Origin: Ustilaginoidea virens
Lineage: Eukaryota; Ascomycota; Sordariomycetes; Hypocreales; Clavicipitaceae
Direction: 5' to 3'
DNA: 64,000 bases
Assembly: GCF_000687475.1 (NCBI RefSeq)
Contig: NC_057316.1
Location: 1,860,001 to 1,924,000 of the forward strand
This document shows, one piece after another, positions 42,958 to 52,164 of the stretch (its first letter is position 1; each line of letters begins with the position of its first letter). The notes under the pieces were generated by a model. It ran no database searches and was not told where the DNA came from. It saw only the letters and a list, made by a program, of their open reading frames with translations. Both the position numbers and the translations under genes were made by a program.

Positions 42958-43100
42958 AGCATGGAGCTGAAGCATGGAAGCTCGAGCATGGAGCATGAGG
43001 GCATGGAGCATGGAGCATGAGGGCATGGAGCATGAAGCATGAAGCATGAGGGCATGGAGCATGGGGCATGGGGCATGGGGCATGGGGCATGGGTTGGGGT
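42958..43100. repeat. GCATGGA/GCATGAG/GCATGGG heptamer minisatellite
   Basis: About twenty heptamer units in a graded order: GCATGGA and GCATGAG mixed first, then a run of GCATGGG. Related units occur in an NCS1 intron at about 35450-35490. Confidence 0.75.
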
Positions 43101-43393
43101 GGCATTGATGGTCGGCCTGGTGCATGCATGTGCCAACCAGCTGGCAACGGACGGCAGGCAAAGTTATGGCGGCCACTCGCCAGCTGCGCCTGGTATGGCC
43201 GGCTGCAATCGTACATGTAATCATCTGGGCAAGGTCGGGCCAGGCGCGTCGGGCCAGGCGGCCGCCTGATTGGCCGCATCGGCCTGCAGCACCAGCCCCG
43301 CCTCCGCTGCAACACTATAAACGCCCAGGGCTCGTGTTTCTTCATGCAATGTTTAAATGATGCAATCAGAAAATAAACGGCACCTGAGCATCA

Positions 43394-43422
43394 TATCGCA
43401 TCGCATCGCATCGCATCGTATC
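43394..43422. repeat. short GCATC pentamer array
   Basis: About five copies of ATCGC followed by a variant. The same pentamer forms a longer array at 49741-49810. Confidence 0.7.
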
Positions 43423-43689
43423 GTCTCGTCTGCATCTGCCCAGAGGGGGGGGGAGGCTGCGAGGCTGCGAGGCTGCGAGGCTGCAGCGCGATCCGATCTA
43501 TATGTAAGAAGAAAAAAAAAAAAAACAGTAAAAAAAAATAGAAAACGAAACGGGCTGCGGCGGCGGCGGTCCCCAACACACAAAGTTTTGGCCGCAAAGT
43601 CAAATGCGCCGCGCGCCGTTCGACTTGGGACACCCGGCCGGCCGCTGCCGCGTTTGGCTGACCGTGGGCCTCGTGACCAGCACCAACCT

Positions 43690-43690
<1 letters not shown>

Positions 43691-43732
<42 letters not shown>
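43691..43732. repeat. (AC)n microsatellite
   Basis: About 21 uninterrupted AC dinucleotides. Confidence 0.85.
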
Positions 43733-43734
<2 letters not shown>

Positions 43735-44908
43735 GCCCCCCCCAAGCATTGAAACATGTGAGTTTTTTTTTCCCCTTTTCTTTTTTTGCAAGCACGGAGC
43801 GGCGGCAATGTCCTCGTCACGCGCCACGCGCCACGCGCCACGCGGTTAAAGGAGCCGAGCCCGGCCGGGGCTGCAAGACCCCCCCAGCTATGTACCACGA
43901 CGGGCCCGGCAGCTGGGTTTCATTTACCAACGATGCAAACGCAAAAAAAAAAAAAAAAACCTTCACCTGGACATTTGGTGGACGCAGTTATCCATCTGCC
44001 CAATGGGAGAACCCGCCGCCACAGGCTCGTTGCAGCCAGGCCCAGGCCTGTGCTGAAAGGAGAGTGTCTGTGTGTATGTCTGTGTGTATGTCTGGTCTGG
44101 TCTGGCCTGGTCTGGCTTGTGCTGCGCTGCGCGGATGCAGCGGCAACTTTGGTGCTGGCGCGGAAGACGGAAGACGGAAGACGGAAGATGGGGAAAAACA
44201 ACAACAACAAGACATCAATCAAGCCCGTAGCGGGAAAAGCAGCCAGGGTCAATCAATGAGCGAGCAGTCTGGTCTGGTTGTCGTTGTCGCCTGGTCTGGA
44301 GTTATCGAGGGCCCCAGCCCCAGCCCCAGCCCAGCCCAGCCAGCGCTGGCGGCGCGGATTCGGCAGCGGCGCAGTGCAAGTGCCGTCGTGGCGGTGCGCG
44401 GTGGCGATGGCGGCGCTATGATTCAGGTAGGTACTTAGCACGGCACGGTACGGTACGGTACAGAGGGTCCTCAGTACCAGACAGTACATGTAGTCTGCGG
44501 CCATCCTGTGCGCCGCACAAGATTCCTAGATTTCCTCGGGTTTTGCAAAGCAAGCAATGACTGAGTGATGCTGCGATGCTACCCATGCGGGACATATTGC
44601 ATGCTCCCGCAAGCCACGTCCCAACCTGCACCCGATTCATTTTTTTTGGTAGACCAGTGACCGCACAGTGACCGCACAGTGACCGCAACCTTGTGAACCC
44701 CTGTGCGACGTTGTAGCTTGTATGTAGGTACCTGCGTAGCGGGGTCAGTAGGCTGCACGTGCACGGGTCGGACTGGACTACTTTCGGAAACAATCATGGG
44801 ACAGGCTACCTCTGTGTCTTTTCTTTTTTTTTTTCCCTTTTTCCCTACCCGCAGCATGCCCTATTTCTAAGCAACTGCCGATGAAAAATGCAGATAGAAC
44901 ACAAAACT

Positions 44909-45985
44909 TTACCTCCCTGCCCGGAACTTCATATGCATGCTATTCATGCGCGTCATCTGATCCTGGGCAAACTCCTCCAGGCAAGCGCTTTTCGCGAGGG
45001 AAAAAAAAAAAAAAAAAGAGAAAAAAAAATCAGCAGCGGTACGGTATTCCACCCAAAGCCCCCCCCCCATCAGAGGAAACTTACTCGTAGCTATAATCCA
45101 TAAAGTTGTGGATGGTATCCAGGCCGGGCTTGTCAGGGCACGAGTGTCCCTGTCCTCGTTCAGAGGACAACCCTTTGGTGGCCACAGACTGCTGGGGCGT
45201 GTCGCCGACGTAATCTCCCGGGGCCGTCGCACGTCTCTCCTTGGAACGTGTGAAGCAGACCGAACCAAGGGCCTACCTCGTGCGTGGCAGTCTTGCCCTC
45301 GGTGTAGTTGGTGCTGGAGCCCATGGTGCCCGCCGCCACCACCACGACGTCCTCCCTGCTGGTCGAGTTGATCCTCATCGGTGCGGTTGAGAATATCCGA
45401 GAACAGTGTCGGAACTCCACACCAGGTCCACAAAATGCATCTTGGCGTCCCGGTAGGATCCCTGACGAAGGGGCCTTTTTCTTCTCGAGTTCGTAGGCGC
45501 CAATGGCCCAGTCTGGCTGCGACCTCGACATGATGTCTCTGAGGGTGAACTGGATGCCGGCCTTGGCCACGTCCTCGTTGAGAACCTACATCTGCGAAAA
45601 GACCTTTGCGTTGCTGCGACTTGTCAGCGCGGGACCCTCCAAGTTTTTATTTTTATTCTTGTAAATCCCCTGCCTGGGCTTTGGCGGCAGACTGGCAGAC
45701 TAACCAAGGAAAAGTCCTTCGGTGTGCCCTTGGCTCTGGTGACGACGTCGACGTACGTGTTGACGTGTATCTGGCTGAACATGTCGCGCGGTTTGGCGAC
45801 CAACGATTCCCATGTTCCCATGTTCCCATGTTCCCATGTTCCCATGTACGCATCTCCTGGGCGGCCTTGATCAGCTCCGCCGACGGAGGCCTCGTGGCGC
45901 ATTTGGAGAACTGGGACGGCGACCTGGGCGTCAACGGGTCGGCCATGGCCGTCCTGGCCAAGCCTTTCAAGACGGCCGTGAGACA
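44909..45985 (-). pseudogene. decayed M43-family (MEP-type) metalloprotease
   Basis: Scattered but ordered pieces of a pappalysin-like secreted protease are visible on the minus strand: KCATRPPSAELIKAAQEM, then IHVNTYVDVVTRAKG, LNEDVAKAGIQFTL, NYTEGKTATHEVGPWFGLLH, NFMDYSYE and a final exon ending in CLEEFAQDQM and a TAA at 44909-44911. The zinc motif HExxHxxGxxH is damaged, with Pro in place of the second His (HEVGPWFGLLH). The reading frame is interrupted by an octamer repeat between the first two pieces (45809-45848), by an in-frame TAG just before LNEDV and by further shifts after the zinc motif. No signal-peptide exon was found upstream. The last two pieces are still separated by a recognisable GTAAGT..AG intron, so this is a decayed original gene rather than a retrocopy. 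Confidence 0.82.
45809..45848. repeat. TTCCCATG octamer array interrupting the protease pseudogene
   Basis: About five tandem copies of TTCCCATG lie between two conserved protease segments and shift the frame between them. Confidence 0.8.
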
Positions 45986-48458
45986 AGGGCCGGAAAAAAA
46001 AAAGGAGTGCCGAGGAAGGAAGAAGAAAAATCACCCGGGTTCGGGGGCAGTTGGCGGGGTGGCTGACGGGTGAAGTCGACGATGATGTCTCGACGGCAGC
46101 CATCGCTGTCTGTTTCATGACTCGCAAACAAGTCACTTACACGGACTTGTCTCTTTTCTAATTTTTTTTTTTTTTCAGCAGACTTACTTGTCCATCCGAA
46201 TATGACGGGCAGTCCCTCTGTGCCCAGCCTCCACGCTGGCGCTGTGCGTGCCTCCTGGGAGATGGGCGTCTTAGTCGCCTAGGCCGCAGCACCCGCCTCC
46301 TGTGAGGCTCCGGAGAGACTGGGGCCGACCGGCACCGGCGTCGGCGTCGGCGTCGGGCGTCGTCGCGCACTATTGTGAGCTGCCATGAATCCGTCTTCCC
46401 CAGCCATCGACAACGTCGCGTGGATGCAGCATGTGGCACCGGACAGGTGGACACGGCCACCAGGGCACCGCCGTCTTGCCCCGACTTGGCCGGCCAAGCC
46501 GCTTCACATCGCCGACCTGCCAAGCCGATGGGATTTCTCCGCCGTGCGGGGGCACTCCCCTGAAAGTGTCCGTACATCCATCTCTTCATCGCCCCGTGTG
46601 CCGGCGCGGTTGGCTATCCCCTCGCCCCCCCTGACTCGCGACTCCCGACGCCAAGGCCAAGGCCCGCCAGCGCCAGACGGGAAAGCTTCAGCTCCACCAA
46701 ACTCGCCCGGCCCAGGGCGGGAGACGGAGCAACAAGCCCCGGCTGCTTGGAGATTTGCCACGTATGCGAAAAGCTTGCTGTGCCTACATACCTTGCTGCT
46801 CCCAGTGGCGGCGATGCTTCCTGGGCAGAACACGCACTCAAAATGACCCCCCACACGTACCATGCCAAGAGGCGGATTCGTCGAAGCGTCCCGACACTGG
46901 GATACGTAGGCGCTGGTATCGTATCGGTGACTCGTTCGGCCGCGTTTACTTTTGCCTCCGATTCCTGATTTCAGCTTACACCATGTCCCACCAACTGTAG
47001 CTAGGATGAAGCTGCCGCTGGTCGATGGCTTCTCAAGCTTGACAAGGCGGATGCCCAAGTCCTAGCTCGGGATGCTGAACACAGTCAAAGGCCAGTAGCG
47101 CGCGTCAAGAGTACCGCCGTGGAAGTCTGCACGTGCATAATTCCCTTTTTTTTGCTTCCGGCTTGCACTCGTCAACTTGTCATTTTCATCCGCTTCCTCT
47201 GTTTCAGCGGAGCATAGATACACACACAACGGGAGGGTCTTTGCAGCGTCCACGTCGGTAAAAGGTTCCGACCCCGTGCGACCCGTGCGACCCGTGCGAC
47301 CCGCTGCGCTGGGAAAAGCAAGCTCTTGAAAACAACACCGAACACATATAATGGTCCAGGGATTGGCGGGCCTTGGCGTTAACGGGGCCCGTCCAAGTGT
47401 TACATGACTTGCTCGCGTAACAGCTTGGTTCTACCCGCTCGCTCAACTTGCCGGCTCGATTGATGATGATGGGCTCGACGAATTTTCTAGAACAAGGACG
47501 TTCTTCCATCGTGGCGGGTCTGCTCGAAGTCGGCCTCTGAGCCAGGCAGGAGCTAGAAGCAAAAGCTGGCAAGAAGCTTTCGGCAGAGCAGCCGCTGATG
47601 CTCGAGTGCACGCCGCGTGGGTACATGCCAGGCAGTAAGTAGTGGTAAATGGATGGTTGAACCTACCCAAGCCAAACTTATCGCAGTGCAGGATACCCAA
47701 TAGAGTCACACATTCATTATGTGGCGTCACACTTTTGGTGTTTGGTGCAACAAAACTTGGCTGGATGATGAATCCATCATGATCGGCGGAGGGAACCAGC
47801 AGTTAGTTCCCCGTGACCAAGCCAAGAAAAACAAAGTGCGTCTCACCGTCGTGGCGTGTCCGCAGCTGGCAGCAGCTGCAGCCGCAGTTCGCCCAGCTGC
47901 AGACGAAAAGCCTCGCTCGCACGCCCTCGCTAGCCCTCGCTTTCAAAACATCACCAGGTCAAATTTGTTCCAGTCCAGCTGGTTCCTTCAAGCCCGTGGG
48001 GCAGCGTTCCGGAACCGAGAAAACGCGCGACTCTTTTTCCATGACTAACTAGCCCGGTGTTCCTGGATCCAAGTCCCTGGTTCCCGGGGCGCCGAGCCAC
48101 ATCATGGCTCTCCGCGAACGGGGCTAACGGGGCTAACGGGGCTTGCGGTCCTCGCTGTCTCGCTAGCTCGCACACTCGGGAACTCTCGCTCGACGCCTCG
48201 TTCGAGGCAATATGCCAGCCCAGGCAGTCGGGGACTGCTCAACCCGTCCCCGTTCACCACCACCGGTCCCCGGGGGCGCGAAGGGGGGGGGGGGGGGGGG
48301 GGGGGGGGATCAAAAAAAAAAAAAAAAAAAACCTCGGTGGGACACGGGGAAAGGCTAGACTCGGGCTGCCCAAGGTGCTGCATCCTTTGCAGAATCACGC
48401 TTTGTCAAGACAGCAAACTTCACAACCGTCCGAGCTTGTCCGACTACCACCGCGCAGG
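45986..48458. other. intergenic, no gene seen
   Basis: Several ORFs up to 184 residues lack recognisable domains. Short arrays: GACCCGTGC nonamers (about 47276-47304) and GGGGCTAAC units (about 48119-48143). A run of about 26 G followed closely by about 18 A lies at 48284-48332. Confidence 0.45.
48284..48332. repeat. long G run then A run
   Basis: About 26 consecutive G, a short ATC and about 18 A. Runs of this kind are prone to length error in assembly and to polymorphism. Confidence 0.75.
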
Positions 48459-49130
48459 ATGCCTACTCTGCGGCCCCTGGCGCGGCATCCCGCCTGGATT
48501 AGACCAGCATCCTGCATCTGGAGCGCCGACAGCTTCGCCTCCGTGCCCTACTCGCAGACCAGCCAGTCCGAACCGCCCACCTTCATCACCCAGCCCACCA
48601 AGGCGCTGCGAAGCTCGCGAGTGTCCCAAGCCTCGTCGTCCTCGTCCTCGTCGACGACGACGCTCGCGCCCCTGTCCGCCGGGCCCGATGCCTCCGAACC
48701 CCGCCGCGAAACATGCCCCGGATGCGGAGACGCTCGCCGCAGCTCCGGCGCCTGCGTGCCTGGCTGGAAGCCGCCGTCGCCGGTCCCCTCCAGGAGAAGC
48801 GATCGCCCGAGCGCGGATGGCGGCAGGCCCCCCCACGCCGGCGCAGGTTTCCGAAGCGAGGCCAGCGCAGGGCCGGTCGCCTTCGACGGCGGCAACGGTG
48901 GTGGCAGCGCCGGAACCGCGGCGGCCCCAGGCAAGCCGAAACCCGGGGGCGTCCCCAGATGGCGAAACAGCCTCGCGGACCTGAAAGCCGCGTGGCCGAC
49001 GGGTCGCGCCGGGAAAGAGGAGGCGGGTGCTTTTGCCGCCCGAACAGAGCTGCCGCATACCCTTTGCGTCGTGATTCCCGGGGCCGAGTTGTTCGAGGAG
49101 GACTTGATGTCTCTGCTTTCCCGCCGTTGA
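48459..49130 (+). CDS. hypothetical protein, 223 residues
   Basis: The open frame from MPTLRPLARH to SLLSRR has an Arg-rich, acid-free first 25 residues that could be a mitochondrial targeting sequence, a Ser-run low-complexity segment and a better-mixed end (PRWRNSLADLKAAWP, CVVIPGAELFEEDLMSLL). The frame is open further upstream through the G/A run at 48284, which cannot be native coding. I do not recognise a family. It may be a real small gene or chance in GC-rich DNA. Confidence 0.35.
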   Translation: MPTLRPLARHPAWIRPASCIWSADSFASVPYSQTSQSEPPTFITQPTKALRSSRVSQASSSSSSSTTTLAPLSAGPDASEPRRETCPGCGDARRSSGACVPGWKPPSPVPSRRSDRPSADGGRPPHAGAGFRSEASAGPVAFDGGNGGGSAGTAAAPGKPKPGGVPRWRNSLADLKAAWPTGRAGKEEAGAFAARTELPHTLCVVIPGAELFEEDLMSLLSRR

Positions 49131-49905
49131 TGGGAGTTGCGCCATGTGTGTCACTTGTATATAGGTAGACTCGTCCACGTCAAGTAGAGGCCGGGTCTGA
49201 CATCTTTCCGGGTCTACGCCACGTGAGGCGATGAATACGGAGTACCGGCAATTGGAATCCCTCTGCTTCAGTCGGGCCCATGCTCCCTCCCACTCGGACC
49301 ATCCACGCCCCGTGAAGAGCAGTAAATTGCACCATGTTGGTGCTAAATTTCACCGGCAGCACTGGCACCTCTTGTGCGCAAGATGTATACGGAGGCCAAG
49401 ATAATGTTTTGGCCACTAGGCAGCTACGCTATCATAACACGTCATGCATTACCTCCCCTGAATGGGCTCCCACAGCCCGCCCTCACCACCCTTGCCGGAA
49501 TGAGTCCTGTCAAGACGGCCAAATCCTGGCTTGATCGTCTTGTTTCGTCTCTGATACCTTGCACCGACCGGCCCCAGCAATGCGGCGAGACTTTTGTCAC
49601 GGTTAGAAAAAGTTGCCAACAACCTAGAGTCGGTCATGGCGGCAGCAACACAGTTTGCCAACAACAGCAAGTATAAGGCGGGCTTCAACCGAGCCGTCCG
49701 TCTTGCATGGCCATTTCCTTGTCCCATTTGCCTCCATTCGGCATCGCATCGCATCGCATCGCATCGCATCGCATCGCATCGCATCGCATCGCATCGCATC
49801 GCATCGCATCCTGGCGCGAACCAGGTCTCCCCCTTGCCTGCTTGTCCCGCTGCGAATGGCCCCAGAGCTTGCCAGTCCCTGCCCGGCATCGCACCCGTTC
49901 TCTTT
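49131..49905. other. intergenic with GCATC pentamer array
   Basis: 3' flank of the receptor gene. The only structure seen is the pentamer array at 49741-49810. Confidence 0.5.
49741..49810. repeat. perfect GCATC pentamer array x14
   Basis: Fourteen identical GCATC units about 100 bases beyond the stop codon of the Pth11-like gene. All three frames are open on both strands through it, which produces spurious ORFs. Confidence 0.9.
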
Positions 49906-51603
49906 TCATATAGACATGGCCCCTGACTGGGCGCTCGCTGTGTCGCGGTCCCGCATCGACATTAGTCGCAGCTCATCCGTCTCGAGGTACTTGACCGCAA
50001 AGGACTTCTGATACCAAATCTCGCTCTTGTCGACCGCTCTGCCGGCCTCGGCCCGCTGAGAAAACACCGTGCTTCGCATGCCGCGGTCCGTCCGCCTTTC
50101 CGACGTGTGATACCTGTGCGTCGTCTCCCTCAGGATGGGGAATATGCGCACCAGCAGCAGCCTGAAGGTCGGCAGACAGGCGCAAATCATGCTGACGTTG
50201 ATCTCGATATCCGACCACATCCCGACCTCGAAGAAGTCCCAGGTCGGGTTGTCGGTGCTGTAAGAAAAGGCAACAAAGGACTTTAGCCTCAGTATGCTGA
50301 CAATGGTCACACTAGCTCGCAGTCAGTTCCCCGTGCTCGAAAGGGGGGGAAGGGGCCGGGGACACGCCGTGAAATGAGAAAGGAGACGGGCCAAGAGAAA
50401 AGGGGGGGGGGCGGGGAATGCGTGCAGACGACGTACAAGGCACCGACGGAAAACATGGCCCCGACGCCGGCCTTCTTCTTCCAGCCCAGGTTCAGGCTCC
50501 GCAGCTGCCAGAGCGGAATGGCAAGCATCCAGATGTCGAGGGCGATGCTGATCATGGCGTTGGACCACGTGATGGCGTTGACGTTGAGGCAGCGCCCCTG
50601 GCGTTCGCCGTCCCACATGGCCCACGAGTAGCTGACGGGGTTGCACTGGAAGATGGCGACGAGGACAAAGGCCGCGCCAAAGGCGCAGTCAAAGGCGACG
50701 GTCCCCCACAGCACGCGCTTGACGCCCCTGCTGGGGAAGATGCGCATGTAGAAGAAGAGGATGGCGAGCTTGGCCAGCGACACCTCGGCCAGGTAGACGA
50801 TGGCGTCGAGGTAGAAGTAGCGGTTGAAGTCGGTGATTTGGCCCGGCGTCAGGGTCCAGATGTCGCGGCCGATGCCGTTGACCGTCAGGTAGTGGCCGTT
50901 GATGACGGAGCTGGGGATGCCGACCAGGAGGGTGATCAAGGCGAACCAGTCGTCCAGGCCGAGCCCGAGCCGCGCGTACACCTTGTAGGCGAGCCGCTGG
51001 AGCACGAATGCCCCTGAGATGATGGCGAGCGTGTTGCTCACGGCCTTGTACGTGCCGGACTTGTCGCGTACCGGTCGGTGGCAGGCCGTCTGCGTGATGT
51101 TCATGGTGGCTGCGTGTGAAGACTGTCGTGTTAGCGGGGCACTTTGATTTCTTCTTCTTTTTCTTCTTCTTCTTCTTCTTCTTCTTCTTCTTGTTCTTCC
51201 TTGTTCCTTCTTTTACACGCTGCAGTTCCTCGCTGGAGCATCGGCGAGCCAGACATACCCAGTCCTTGCTTAATCGTGCACCCGGCCTTGACGCAGGCTG
51301 CAACGGCGGCGCCCAGGGCGGCGTCTTCGCAGATGCACGTCTGGTTGGTCATTCCACACGACGACTGCGGGACGGCCTTCAGGAAGCATTGGAGCTGTGA
51401 AACAAAGCGGGAAATCCAGTCAGCCATTTGTTTCGAGACACCGCCGGAGCGGCATGGAGCGACCGACTCACTGCGCACTCGGGCAGACTGCCCATGGCGG
51501 CGGCCAAGGACGACGGCGTCTGGGCGCCCACGGGTCGAAGCAGCGCTGGTCCGAGAAGGAGCCATGGCGTGGAGAGCCACAGCTTGGCTTTGAGCAAGTG
51601 CAT
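49906..51603 (-). CDS. CFEM-domain Pth11-like seven-helix receptor
   Basis: Cell-surface receptor of the fungal Pth11-like group, thought to sense surfaces or host cues through G proteins. Exons 51603-51472, 51394-51259, 51109-50437 and 50311-49906 give 448 residues with all phases consistent. Signal peptide at about 1-27 ([13 protein letters not shown]). The extracellular CFEM domain (about 29-100) has its Cys pattern in [22 protein letters not shown] and ACVKAGCT, plus the Cys of ITQTACHRP. Seven hydrophobic helices follow (first [17 protein letters not shown]), with family phrases [28 protein letters not shown] and [16 protein letters not shown]. The cytoplasmic tail is basic and acidic mixed. 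Donors are GTGAGT, GTATGT and GTACGT. Intron 2 carries a TTC (sense GAA) repeat. Confidence 0.92.
51150..51195. repeat. TTC trinucleotide array in an intron of the Pth11-like gene
   Basis: Nearly uninterrupted TTC/TTT units lie inside the 149-nt second intron (51110-51258) and inflate it relative to its neighbours. Confidence 0.75.
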
Positions 51604-52121
51604 CGTATGCTGACAAGCAAGAGGAAGAGGAAGAGGAAGAGGGAGAGGAAGAAGAAGAAACTACCAGTTTCGCAGCGACTCGATACGTTTCTGACACCGA
51701 CCCTCTGCCTGGACCAGGGCAGTTGGCATTTCCTCAAGAGCAGTCAAAGGGGGAGGGGGGGAAGCAGCCGCAAGGAAAAGGAAGAGGAGAAGGAGAAAGA
51801 GCAGGAAGGTTTGAACGTTTGAGGTCGAGGGACATGCCATGGCGAGTGTGTGTGCAGACGGGCCGGGGGCGCCATCTAAATGCGGGATTCGAGGCCCAGC
51901 GAACCCCGTCATCATGGCGATATAATAGCAGACTGGCTGTATTGCATGTATCGTGCAGCGCGCCTCTGCAACTAGAGGCTCTTATGCTCCCAGCCGTGTC
52001 CTTTTTTTTGCCCCGTCAGTTTCGGATGGCCAGGGCCGGGGAATTGCTCTGCTTGGCTGAGCCTCCCAGCCCCGGGACGTCGGATCGGCAGCTGAGCTCG
52101 ACGGAACCAGGATCCAGATGG

Positions 52122-52164
<43 letters not shown>

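Larger units (their letters stand above)
42183..44908. other. intergenic, repeat-dense
   Basis: No gene supported over about 2.7 kb. Repeats: C run near 42491-42508, GGCAGCGGCGACTC units (42880-42945), GAGCATG/GCATGGG heptamers (42958-43100), GCATC pentamers (43395-43420), (AC)n (43691-43732), GGAAGAC heptamers (44161-44190) and GTGACCGCACA units (44648-44690). Confidence 0.5.

Noticed and set aside
46504..47058. 184-residue minus-strand ORF
   Set aside because: No recognisable domain or splice partner, and no sign that it belongs to the nearby protease pseudogene.
49594..50011. Several ORFs with repeated ASHRI or MRCDA units
   Set aside because: They are produced by the GCATC pentamer array, which is open in all frames.
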